From: Paragonimus skrjabini miyazakii | Taxonomy: Eukaryota > Platyhelminthes > Trematoda > Plagiorchiida > Troglotrematidae | Direction: 5' to 3' | DNA length: 64,000 nucleotides | Assembly (NCBI GenBank): GCA_014338405.1 | Contig: JTDE01000304.1 | Span: 108,293 to 172,292, forward strand | Shown: positions 12,601 to 23,949 of the stretch, piece by piece | Layout: every line of letters starts with the position of its first letter | How positions within the stretch are numbered: the first letter of the stretch is position 1 | Program-made: the position numbers and the translations under genes | The notes under the pieces: model-generated | Seen by the model: the letters and a program-made list of their open reading frames with translations, nothing else | The model's database searches: none | Told to the model about the DNA's origin: nothing

Positions 12601-15600
12601 CACATGATAGCTGTTTGGAGCTTTCTAATGCATTCTGTCGGCAATCTGGAAACTAAGTTCACCAGATAACCGGCCTAGGAGGGATCCAATATAATTTCCA
12701 GGAACCTTCCTATTCAAGAGCTTAGTATAGTTGGATGCCTCAGTCGTGGTGCATCGGGCTTCAGAAATATGAAAAACCGATTGGTGACACTCAATCAAGA
12801 GTTGACAACTCGGTGGCAACCTCAGAAAAGTATTCACGTTTTTAGTGACCACAATTCGCAGGAGGAGGAAAGAATTAAGCAGTAATAAACAGCGGCTAGC
12901 GGGTTCGAATCCATCACGTGACGGACACAGTTTTTTTCTGAAGAGCTCTCGGATCACTCCGGTATGCAATGAATCCCACGCACATAATGACTGAAAAACG
13001 TTGTTGTTTCCATCATGTCTTACTGTATGGTGCAGAAAGATCAAATCAGAACTGTCAAACAACGATCTTCTGTCCAGTTATCATTTCGATTTACTCGGAA
13101 CAGCTCCAATGATCTTAGTATGCTAATCATCAAAAATAAAAATTATCAACTGATTGGAAAGTAGAACTGGTCGGTCACGAGTTTATCACAGAAAGCGTAG
13201 GCCTTTGGATATTGAATAGATTAGCGTAGTTGACAGCCGCATAATTATTCCTTCAGTACAAGTAGATGGTGTTTCAGTCTGTGTATGGGAAAACGTATGT
13301 ATGCACGCGTCTTGCGACAATCGTTTGGCTGATATCCAAGAATAGCTGTATCACTGGTATCTTGAGGACAATGAATTCACTTCATTTTCAACAATTTGCT
13401 TGTCATTTTTAAGCAAAACAGATCATCCGAACAATACTTAATCAGCCAATTTTAGAGGTAGACCAGAAATTGTAAGAGTGCAAGGTAATCCGAAAAATAC
13501 TGCAATCTTGTTTTAAGCAGCGTGCACGGTTTTGGGTTATTTCGGCTGTTTACAGTCTTCAGGAAATTAGCAGTTTTCCATAACACCGGTTTGCATTTTG
13601 GCTGGAATTTCTAAATTACAAAAAATAATTCGTCTCTAAAGTAACTGTATTAAAAATGCACAGAATTGGCATAACAAGTTAGTTATACATACTTAACACA
13701 CTTAAAATAGTAGTGGTTTGTTTAGTTCACAGTAAATCCGTTTTGCTATCAACCTCGTATTCAAAATCACATAAAAATATCCGTGTTATCACAACGGTGA
13801 TCAGCAGTTATAGTAACAGCAGCACATATTTTGAACCAAGCAAGCTGATAAATTGGCTGAACATACCGTTATATTTTACCATTCTGTCTATCTCTGTAGG
13901 CATTATCTATTTGCTTTCGAAGTCATCCATTCCTCATCAAAAGCTACCCTTCATTAGGTTCTCTTATCATAACGTAACGTTATTGTATAATTATTTCTAC
14001 AGGCTAGATTACCCTCTCCGAGATGAACACTTCTTGGTTTCAAACATGTCTCACTTCAGGCAAAAGCATATTGCAATTTCCTGAGTTGCGTTTTAGTCGA
14101 TGAAGAAAAAAGGTTTACACACTTACATTTTGTGAGAAGCCTACTGTAAAGAGAATCACGATTAATTCTTAGGTTTCAGCAATCCCACTGTGATTACTAC
14201 TGACCCGCTAGGGTAAATAATATCTGCAAACTGTTAGGATTAAACATGGGAAATACACAACATTGTTATCGACACTACACCACCCAACACTTGCTGCCAC
14301 ATAACAACATGTCAATGCATTGATTAGGACACCGTCAAATTGCACAGTCAAAATAAGATATATTCAGGCTCAATAAGTCTGAACCATCATTTCTCCTGGG
14401 CCCATGACCAGATTTTCACACGCGAACTTGAAAGAGTTACTTCTCGGAAGAAGCTCCTCTATATGGTCCAGGATGAAAGCTTTTGAAGCGAAATCTTCGA
14501 TGTCTTTCCTTTTACTACTGTTTACTCGCAATTGAGCTATTTTGGGAGGGTAATTGGTCCACGTTACTACCTGAAACTAACGCCAAGTTAATATACAGCC
14601 AGGAGAAGCAGTCTGTATGCAACGGAAGCCGCTTCATCCTACAGACGAACGAAGGGAGTACTTTCTCGGGGACCAAAAGTCTGTGAATATGTGTGTGCTA
14701 GTCATGTTTGTAGAAAGACCACATTGAACGGAACATTATGTCATTTTACGATCCATCTCCAGGTGAAACAGTAAACGTCCGTGTTAAGAACTAGAAGAAT
14801 ATTGTACTGCTTCTTGCTGAGCGGTAGTAGGTTAAATTATGGGTCCCTGGATAAAAAACAATTTCATCATATGACATCTACTTACTACGCGTGGTTCTAT
14901 CAAAGGAACAGAAAATGAACAATTAATCTGTGTCTCGTTTATCTTATCACTCAAACTTTCCACTTGCCCAAAATATGGAATATCCAGTAAACTATTAACA
15001 GCAATTGAAAATTTAACAGAAATCATCGTGTGCACATGCGTTCGATTTTCATGAAAAAAAAACACTAATAAGAAAGGCAGTTTTGCATTTAAAAGTGTTT
15101 TTTTATGAACGGTTAGAGGACCACCGGTTTGTGACTGTATCTGAAATTTTCTCCCTCCGAACTGAAACAACACGATGGTTTTGTGAGACCAACCTCAGGA
15201 CGGTTTACAACGGACTACATAGACGTTTGCCAAAATACATAACACTGAACCTGAACACTACTTACCTACTGTTCTGAGTTACCGAAGTCCTATGTATATT
15301 TACACGTGCACCAGGCATATGGGCTAAATCAGAAGGCCGTTTAGCTCACGTAATACATGAACCTGATGTAATATTATCTTGTTCTTCAGTTCAGATGAAC
15401 AATACATCGGTAGGGGGCTGTTCTAGTTTTGTAATGGTCTTGTAAAAGCGTTCATGTGTAAGTCTACACTGACTAAATCTACGTCAAACGAACGCTGATC
15501 AATTGACCGCTGTGTCTTATGAATGAAATACATTAATCAGGAGCCGAAACAAAGTTAGAGGAAGCCGTAATAGTTGGACCGGCTTAACGTTAGTGTGAAC

Positions 15601-17080
15601 CACAGCTTTGAAAAATAATGTATTCCTTCCGTTAACGTTATAATGAAGTTGTTTAGTCTAAGTTGACGGACAGGTTTTCGAGAAATTATTCATTAGGCCA
15701 TTACATCCCGGAAGATAATACAAACTTTTTGTCAAAACGCGGGAGTAAAATGTTACAGTTGGACAGTGTGAAATTGGGCACTCGACCGTATCCGACAAGA
15801 GGGTGGTTTACACTTCCGTCCATGTCAACTCAAAAAGGAAGGAATGTGCTTTTGTGAGTAGACGGATAAGGTGGTTGGGGAAGCCAAATTTTCTCCGCAA
15901 AATTCCCCATTGAGCCAGTAGAAACAACGGTGAGCTACAAATTTTCCGATCTTTCTTGATCAGTTTACTAAATTCAAATAAGTCCAATGAAGCTGAGATG
16001 AAATTTAGAAAACTAAAGGGTATAAAACAGAGGTCAATTGCTTGTACACTGTTCTTGTGACCACGCAACACAGAATGAGGTAATCGAATGGTGATCACTG
16101 TAGCCATCACCGTGGTTAGGTGCTGCAATGAATTTGGTTTATGTGTACATTCTGTAAGTTCTAAACTGATGACTAGAATTCACGTTGTGACCCGTGTCTG
16201 ATAAACGTTCCACAATGGCATTGGTCATTAATTTTCTGACTGCACCTCTAACAACGCTAGATGATACACTTTCATCCGTTTCCCAAACCATCGTGCTGTG
16301 CTTTCAACGTATTGCACTGAGAAGCGATGAGTGAAAACATTAACAACCACATTTTATGCACTGACATACAGGATGGGAGATAGCACGCAATTGATCGTGA
16401 ACCACGATCGAAATGTCACTGCCAAGAGGTTATCTGAAATTCACTGTAGAAAGGAACCCTGAGAAAATCCGATGCTACGTCGTCACTAATAGACAGACTG
16501 ACGAGTATGAGTCTCTTATCCATTCTAGTAAACAAAAGACACGGTAAATGTTTTGTCAAGTTTCTACCAAAACATATTTCTGGATAGCCTTTTGTCTCAG
16601 GTCGTCAGTTATATGGTGGAAATTTTGTTCACTGGCGCCCTCCAAAGCGATGGAGAATGTTCCCGTTTTTTTTCAATGAAAAAGTTATTTAAAGTGGTAT
16701 ATTACGTTGTTCTTGGTGGATTTTCTTAGACAGATCGTTTCAACAAGACATCAGGTTACATTAATGCATATATATTGAATCTACTCCTGATTTAAACGGC
16801 ACACAAGGATGATCTCTTGTAAGCATATAGAAAAACCATTGTCGACTGCATCCGCATCATAATTAAGTTGGTTGAATTGTGCAAAAGAGGTGACCTACAT
16901 CATTACATTGTCTCGGTGATAAGTAAATGCGACTACGGGGTTTGTGGATAATACAAAAGATTATGAGATGTAAAAGTTGAGGACAATAGTGGATAGGCTC
17001 ATCACGAAAAGTGATCCATCCGTTAATCTGTAGTTACCTGAAATTCAAATAATTACTAATGAGTAGTCGGGGATCTGGTT
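9653..17080. other. non-coding stretch without recognised gene
   Basis: The longest frames here (12625-13062 minus, 13713-14084 plus) look like chance frames: low-complexity residue use and no domain or splice context. A GGTTCGAATCC pol III B-box match occurs near 12900, but I find no convincing A box, so it is not called as an RNA gene. Confidence 0.45.
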
Positions 17081-17149
17081 AATTTTCAAGTTGAACATCA
17101 CCCATAATTGATCGCAGCTGTCGCATCCCCATAGACTTTCCAGTCGGCT
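17081..17149 (-). repeat. left inverted arm at the assembly gap (SINE family B 3' end)
   Basis: These bases end in tagactttccagtcggct exactly where the gap starts. They are the reverse complement of 17638-17706 with about four mismatches. The same segment occurs in the repeat copies near 35010 and 49470, where it is the 3' part of a tRNA-derived SINE. Confidence 0.85.
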
Positions 17150-17637
17150 NNNNNNNNNNNNNNNNNNNNNNNNNNNNNNNNNNNNNNNNNNNNNNNNNNN
17201 NNNNNNNNNNNNNNNNNNNNNNNNNNNNNNNNNNNNNNNNNNNNNNNNNNNNNNNNNNNNNNNNNNNNNNNNNNNNNNNNNNNNNNNNNNNNNNNNNNNN
17301 NNNNNNNNNNNNNNNNNNNNNNNNNNNNNNNNNNNNNNNNNNNNNNNNNNNNNNNNNNNNNNNNNNNNNNNNNNNNNNNNNNNNNNNNNNNNNNNNNNNN
17401 NNNNNNNNNNNNNNNNNNNNNNNNNNNNNNNNNNNNNNNNNNNNNNNNNNNNNNNNNNNNNNNNNNNNNNNNNNNNNNNNNNNNNNNNNNNNNNNNNNNN
17501 NNNNNNNNNNNNNNNNNNNNNNNNNNNNNNNNNNNNNNNNNNNNNNNNNNNNNNNNNNNNNNNNNNNNNNNNNNNNNNNNNNNNNNNNNNNNNNNNNNNN
17601 NNNNNNNNNNNNNNNNNNNNNNNNNNNNNNNNNNNNN
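17150..17637. other. assembly gap of 488 N
   Basis: The bases are unknown. Both edges are the same SINE tail in inverted orientation, so the missing sequence is probably a palindromic pair of SINE heads that the assembler could not resolve. Any open frame read across it is an artefact. Confidence 0.95.
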
Positions 17638-17706
17638 AGCCGACTGGAAAGTCTATGGGGATGCGACAGCTGCGATCAATTGTAGGTGATGTTCCACTTG
17701 AAAATT
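17638..17706 (+). repeat. right inverted arm at the assembly gap (SINE family B 3' end)
   Basis: It starts with agccgactggaaagtctatg immediately after the gap and mirrors 17081-17149. Its orientation places the 3' end of this SINE copy to the right, so the two SINEs are head to head across the gap. Confidence 0.85.
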
Positions 17707-18769
17707 CAAATAGTTGCATGTATCCATCCTGGTCAGATAGGTTAACTTATTACATTGAATCGAGTGCAACGAAAAACAAATGAAATCACATTTGAAAATT
17801 GAACGCGCAAACTCCAATGCCAACAATGGGTGTTGTTTGTTTGTTTTCTAACCAAATGTATTGTTGTTACAATCATTGTTGACCTCGATCCGTATTTTTT
17901 CCATAATCCTTTGATGTCTGTATAATCGCCGCTGTGGGTTACACCTGAGGAGCACTACAATGTGTACTTCATATCAGAACGACATTTGCAACGTTTAGAG
18001 TAAACTAGAGAGTCTACAGCGACATGTTTATTCCATGGGTTCATGTGAAGCAAAACAACCGTGCTCATACTGGGTCTCTAACAGAACACAAGAATTGGGT
18101 GGACTGGTGTGTGTTATGGTGAAAACGACACATGTTTGTTTACTTCCAAAGATTCGGCAATTTTGTGTGATACAACTCAGTACAATGGTTTGTGACCCAA
18201 ACGAACATCCAAACAAATGACCGATTTATGTTGTGTTATTTCTATGTTTACTACTCTTTGCAATGTATCTGTCTAGTAACAAAGTTTAATTACCCTCGAA
18301 TCAGATGACAGATGTCTACCACACAGACTGAACATCAACACAGATATACGTGTATAATTAGTGAAAAACAAAGAGTTAGTCGAGTGCGTAAACTATGGAA
18401 TTTCATCACCATAACGAATATGGTTATACGGTAATTATGGGAAAAGTTGGATTCATCAGCCTGGCTTAGTAAAGTTTGTCTAGCTACCAGACTGACGTTG
18501 CTTTGTACAGATGCTTTGGTATATGAAAACGATCGGTATGAGTACGTTTGGACGATAGTTCCGTCGGCTATTTCAATCAGATGTCCAGCTATCTTCACGT
18601 ATAACTGCGGATACAGTCATGTTGGGCACGTGGACATAAGATATGAATTAATGATTTGTAAACAGGTATAAAACCGGTTGTTCACGACAATCCAGCAGCC
18701 GCAAAGCAACTTGCTGGAATGTAGCTGCTACTGTGAATCTTAGATTTCTGAACGCCTGCTTAGGATAGG
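17707..18769. other. non-coding stretch, nothing recognised
   Basis: Only short frames without motifs are present. Confidence 0.45.
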
Positions 18770-19067
18770 TTGTCAAACATTTATTCTGTTAGTTTCCTTA
18801 GCCTTTGCACTTCCTTTCACCCGTATACTGGAATCGATCAGCTGTTTTGTGGTTAGCCTGCAAACGAGTAAGCATCCATCACAGCCCACGAACGGGTTGA
18901 GAAAGGGTTTTGCAAACAGTGACCACCAGCAAAGGGGTGGACAGCTGTTTCCACCTAGTTGGGTCATATCAGCACTCCCCCCCCCGCAGAATCGAACCCA
19001 CGACCCGTGAATAAGTGGCAGACTGTAGTCCAAACAATTATCCACCAGACCATGGGGTCACGGTCAC
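18770..19067 (-). mobile_element. tRNA-derived SINE (family A), minus-strand copy
   Basis: On the minus strand the head carries an A-box-like TGGTCTGGTGGATAATTG. About 45 bases later comes a B-box-like GTGGGTTCGATTCTGC, the two internal RNA polymerase III promoter elements of tRNA. A run of ten G follows, then a body beginning gtgctgatatgacccaacta. The head and first body segment recur on the plus strand at 19125-19300, and a later body segment at 19085-19128. It has no protein; transcription by pol III and mobilisation by a partner LINE are inferred from the class. The 3' boundary near 18770 is approximate. Confidence 0.7.
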
Positions 19068-19084
19068 CAGGGTTGCAGGGTACT

Positions 19085-19128
19085 TGGGTTATGGATGCTT
19101 GCCCGTTTGCAGGTCAGCCACAAAACAG
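19085..19128 (+). mobile_element. tail fragment of SINE family A
   Basis: The segment tggatgcttgcccgtttgca and the following ccacaaaacagctg match the distal body of the minus-strand SINE, near 18835-18880. It sits directly in front of another SINE head, so it is the truncated 3' end of a preceding copy in tandem. Confidence 0.6.
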
Positions 19129-19300
19129 CTGACCTCGACCCCGTTGTCTAGTTGATAAGCGTTTGGACTACAAGCTGCCATTTATTCACGGGTCGTGGGT
19201 TCGATTCTGCGGGGGGGGGAGTGCTGATATGACCCAACTAGGTCGAAACAACTGTACACCACTTTGCTGGTTGTTTCTGAGACTAACCGTTTGCATTTAT
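19125..19300 (+). mobile_element. tRNA-derived SINE (family A), plus-strand copy, inverted relative to neighbour
   Basis: The head has TTGTCTAGTTGATAAGCG (A-box-like) and CGTGGGTTCGATTCTGC (B-box-like), a G9 run, and then gtgctgatatgacccaacta. This is the same order as the minus-strand copy 60-350 bp away. Similarity fades after about 19290 (ttgctggttgtttct), so the copy is truncated or diverged at its 3' end. Confidence 0.7.
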
Positions 19301-20464
19301 AGAGGATTTTAGTGTATACTGTCCGGCCATATTTACTGAATATCAATGAATCCTTCATTATAGATTATAGCTATCCGATTGTTTAAGTATACAAACAGTT
19401 TGCAATGTCAGTGTGGCATGGAGTTGTCAGTTCCAGTCCGAAATCAGATGTCTTTGCTCAGATTCGATTGACTTATGAAATGTTGCGTGTTATGAGATTG
19501 CTAACTATGCATGGAATGACTGGATGAAACCACAACTGGTCTTCTTGTATCGATGTTCGGATTTAAAACTAAAACCTAGTGCCTTGAATATGCCTGATTA
19601 AGGATACATTACGGGTTATCATGCTGACTTAGTTTGCGGTCTCGTCCATCGTTCATAAAGAGTAACTGGGTGAGTATGATCACGTGAGAACTTGTTATCA
19701 GTGTACTTGTGTTGGTCACGTTGATATGTCGTTAGCTTAAATGGTAAGATCAAATGCACTTCTTCTCCGGTGTTTATCGTACACAGTTGGATACCGATGT
19801 TCCACTATGTAATCAATGCGGTTTTCTAAACTTGAGTGTAGGCCGCTGTGTAATCGGCAAACTGGTGTGTTACACTGAATACCTTAAGCAAACCCACTAG
19901 CCTTGTCTCCGTGGGTATGGAAATTACAGCGTATACCTGGTCCAAGTGTAGTTAGATGAATACATGGTTTCAAACCTCATTCATACTTAAATGTATACAA
20001 GTTATTTCATACGTGATCTGCTAGTTAACTGTTGGGGCAAGCTCTAATGACTGTATAAAAAGACTTGAATAGTGAAACTGTGAAATATCAAGTGTTGTAG
20101 AGGGGAAAATCGAGGAAGAAAAGTCGTGAGACTACATACAGTTCATAGACGTAATAGTACCGATTATCTCGAACCTGAAATTTTCGCATGGCTGTTATAA
20201 CACACTGATAAAAGTGGCTTTTTAAATGAGTTTTCAATCAGTCACTGATGAAAAGTTTTGCTGAATAACTCTTCAACTAATATGAAATGGTGTAGTGATT
20301 CAGAGCATCAAGTCGGATCACAAATGGTTTTCCAGCAAATTTGTAGTGTTCGCACTCCAATCCAAAGAGATAGAGCACTCCATCCTGATTAATGCGGAAG
20401 TAATCAAAAGTCAGTCCTATAGTCCAGACCTATAGGTTGAAGAGATTAAGTTGACCTCTGAGAT
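19301..20464. other. non-coding stretch, nothing recognised
   Basis: No coding frame or repeat was identified. Confidence 0.45.
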
Positions 20465-20590
20465 AACCCTGGCCACTGGCTACCTCGAGGGGGCAATTCT
20501 GGGCAAACTGGAATGTCAACACCTGATTCAGTCTGTTAAGAGTTCGTGCTTCTGTCCATTTACTGTTGAAAGGAAATTAGAACATGCGTA
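20465..20590 (+). mobile_element. fragment of Penelope-like RT, plus strand
   Basis: Translation gives GKLECQHLIQSVKSSCFCPF followed by TVERKLEHA. It is about 95% identical to the minus-strand PLE at 21769-21856, read as GKLERQHLIQSVKSSWFCPF. The fragment starts near the end of RT motif B and lacks motif C, exactly as the inverted partner does. It is too short to code for anything. Confidence 0.75.
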
Positions 20591-21128
20591 ACTGGTAACT
20601 GATTCATTCCCAGGCGCTTGTCCTAAATATGTGAAACGCTACGTTTCAACTTGCTCGTTTTATAAACTTGCCTATGTAAGTTGACACGACAGTGGGGTGT
20701 TGATTAAACAATAATAAACATGAGAAAACTGTGAAGAATAATTATCACACCAAAACGGTTGTATGGCTTTCAACAAAGTAAAAACAGAGGTTTGGCAGTA
20801 TTTCAATGAATCATTTAAAGCGTCGCGAAAAATTCCAAACACCTACTATCTAGCCGCTCAGATGGTGAACCACCAATGGTACTGATGAATGTTTCGGAGT
20901 TCCACCCAACATTTCATCACAGAGTTATCGATTAGAGTTTGGATGGGCATGTAAACGGATAGTGTGATGTCTGACTGCAACAACTGCACAGCTTGCAAGA
21001 ATTTGTGTATGAACACAAAATCAGACTGTATAATCGTATAGCGATCGATTTCGTGACTGACAAACTTGGGGTGGTTGAGCGGAGCATTGTAGATTAAACT
21101 GAAAGCCTGGGTGTGCTCAACCAGATGA
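20591..21128. other. spacer between inverted PLE fragments
   Basis: No frame or motif was recognised. It may include decayed C-terminal PLE sequence of the minus-strand copy. Confidence 0.4.
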
Positions 21129-22026
21129 TCAGTATTGGCTAACTACGCGATGACTACATTGTAGATAAATCTGGGAAAGTCTACCATGAGCCACGCCAGA
21201 TGATGCTGTTCGATTCGTTTGGACAGACGTCTCGTCGTACATCCTACACAAGTTACCGTACAACGACAGCAGGATGAGTATGCAATCATGGATTGTTCGA
21301 GGACAGGAAGTTTGTCTTACAGGTTCAAAGTCAACAGAGTGTGTTTGGTGGAACAACTGTATGATGTTGCCGCCGATACTACGCGCCTAAGAGGCTGGTA
21401 AAGTTGACTGTTGATTGTCTAGGTTGCATCATCACTCCTTAACGAAAGGCAGATGAATGCATCTTCCTTCCCTATCGTGGTATTCCGACCCCGTAGCCTG
21501 GGAACCATCATGTTTCGGGTTATAAAACGATCCAGGTAGCTTCTTTCTCATAAAACAGCGGTTGTTTCTCCTTTCTCCTCAATGATGGCTGCAAAACAAC
21601 CGTTCATTACTCTACTGATCAGATAACGCAGGCAGTTTCATTTTCGTTTTGAAGGTATTATATTATTAACCTTTCTGGTTGTCCGGTTCACGTCAATCCA
21701 TGGTTGACGAAGCGTTGTTGACCGCCATCTGAATGACTGTTCAGGTTTACGTCTAAAAAATGAAGCACATTTTCTAATTTCCTTTCAACAGTAAATGGAC
21801 AGAACCACGAACTCTTAACAGACTGAATCAGGTGTTGACGTTCCAGTTTGCCCATGGAAATATCCGCTAATAGACGGCACGATGAGGACCCCATTGAAAC
21901 TCCTTCAGTTTGACAATACGGTTCGCTGTTATATCTAAATTGGACTTCGGGAGTACGCAGTAGGCTGAACTGATAATCTATAATAAAGGAACGGTTGGGA
22001 ATAACAGGCAAATGTCCAGCAAACAC
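21129..22026 (-). pseudogene. decayed Penelope-like element lacking RT motif C
   Basis: From 22026 leftwards the minus frame shows the palm segment FIIDYQFSLL, then motif B as QTEGVSMGSSSCRLLADISM. It passes from HLIQSV directly to FTVERKLENVLHFLDVNL. In intact copies about 45 residues with the catalytic YxDD lie in between, so motif C is deleted. Further left, after stops, a VNHGLT-TGQ remnant matches the RKPTWTGQ connection. Near 21290-21190 a different frame holds the GIY-YIG remnant RCTVTCVGCTTRRLSKRIEQ, where the usual Gly-Arg-Thr has become Gly-Cys-Thr. The element is dead and old. Confidence 0.75.
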
Positions 22027-23949
22027 ATGTTTTAACTATTCTTAATACCAATCGCTACATCAGTAATACATCGAATGTGTTTCGTAGACTGTGTTGACAC
22101 GGATACAAGCGAAGAGGTTTAGTTTATTCCATTAATGCCTGTCAGTTTCACTTGCTAACATATCAACCAGTCGAACACTATGGCAAACCTACCCTGAAAC
22201 ACTTTCAACGACAGAGTCCCGAGAAAATGAGTCTCAGAATACCGCGGATGTAACTCAGTTGGTCGCTTGTGACAGATCCGCCGTGCAGTATGACTACCGT
22301 GGTAAAATCAGTTCGTACTGTTCTAATGACCTATTGTCCGCGTTCATTTACCCACATAAAATCGCTGAACAGAATTCAAATATCCAGGCTGTCAAGTTTA
22401 CCATAAATGTCTCATTATTTGCACCTACTGATCACAAGGCACAATAAATTTTTGATCGCGGTTAAATTGTACGAGTAACTGACAGCCCGAATTCATGAAT
22501 AGCTAAATGGTGGATTTCAAACATACTGACACAGGTATCGATCGAATAACTTGAAAATTATGAGATTACACGGAGGAATAATAAAGAAAGGTAGTCTAGC
22601 CGATGAAAACAGAGGTCTGACTATTATTTATGAGTGTGACAGCAAATCCATCAGGTGACTTTAAGTTTGAATTTTAGAGGGCATCTCTCATAAAGTCTGC
22701 GTACATAGCAATTCACGACGATGAAGTGTGTACAAGTGTATGAGGAGCAGCTTAAATGAATGGAAGAAATTGACCTATATTAATTATCCAATATGCCATT
22801 GACAGATATTTTCATCACAACTTGCAAACTAAGTCACTTCAATGTCCCACTTGGACGACTGAGCGGGTTTTGAGGGACAGTAACGTCACACATCACATTC
22901 TTCCATCTCATCAGCAGTAAGCATTTAGTAGAAAGTTTTGGTATTGCCTTCGTTTCTTTGGTGAATCATCTGCGCTTGCAAATCTTGGATAACTTCTTCA
23001 TCATTATTATGGCGGTCTATGTTATCGAACGGTTAGTTAACTGTGAACTCGCGTTGCAACAGGCGACCAATTGTTATAGATTCTAATAGTCAGTCATAAT
23101 GCAAATGGGAGTGTTTCTTCAGCTTCTTCCTTTAAAGATGTTTCTTAATTGTCGTCAACCAGTACGTGGTGCTTTTTGATAGATTTACATTCCCGTTTCT
23201 ATTAAGTAAGCCATTCTACGATAAGTTTACTCCGGTCATCCGGAACCATTGTGACTATGTGAACTCATTTAATGGGTTGTTCTGAAACGTTCCCCTCGGG
23301 GGCGAGGAAATGTGAAGTAATTTCTAATCATCTAGCAGATCACACTAAATCCAACAACAGCTAATGGTTTCTCCGTCCTTATAGGCTAAATTTGAGGGGA
23401 ACGTGCAATCCGATAAACCCAGTGGAGATTCATCTCCAAGAGGCCCTAATCTAATCCACATGTCCGAATATGCTGTATGTCACAAGCTACACTCATAAAC
23501 TTTCAGGTCGGCTATCAGTAGTTGTTAGAAAACAGCATATTCAAGTGATTCGGAATGTCAGTTTTGCAGCAGCTCCTGAAGTCGGCACGAAACGCAATTT
23601 CAAGCTGAACACACTAGTGATTTGCAGTAACCAGCAGAAGTGAATCATCTACCACCCGAATGGTGGCTGCGTAACTTCAATCCGCAAAACCTTTTTATGT
23701 CTCTCTTCTCAGAATGTCAGCAGGTGAACTGTACCACAAAGTGAAGCGGATATTGACTGATCAAATGCGACAGTCGACTCAAACCCTGTGGTTACTTCAT
23801 TGGACTTAGTGGTATCACATTACAGGTAAGTTGGTAAGTACGAGAACGAAAAGGTAGCGAACAAGACTTGTTTTCTGTGTTTGATCATCAAACTAATTAC
23901 AACACAACAAATATGAAAACAGTAACTAGGGTGAGTCAGTGAAATGATC
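22027..23949. other. non-coding stretch, nothing recognised
   Basis: Only short frames are present. I found no further PLE finger-domain sequence immediately upstream of the copy ending at 22026. Confidence 0.45.

Noticed and set aside
12890..12930. GGTTCGAATCC B-box match suggesting a tRNA gene
   Set aside because: No A box at proper spacing and no cloverleaf can be drawn.
12625..13062. 145-codon minus-strand frame
   Set aside because: No domain, no splice context, and the composition looks random. One or a few frames this long are expected by chance in 64 kb.
13713..14084. 123-codon plus-strand frame with a hydrophobic stretch
   Set aside because: One possible membrane segment, but Ser/Tyr-rich low-information sequence, no homology and AT-rich surroundings.
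17045..17719. 224-codon minus-strand open frame
   Set aside because: It is open only because it crosses 488 N; the real bases are SINE tails.
21129..21356. 75-codon minus-strand frame within the PLE
   Set aside because: The homologous GIY-YIG reading (RCTVTCVGCTTRRL) is in another frame, so this frame is a shadow.
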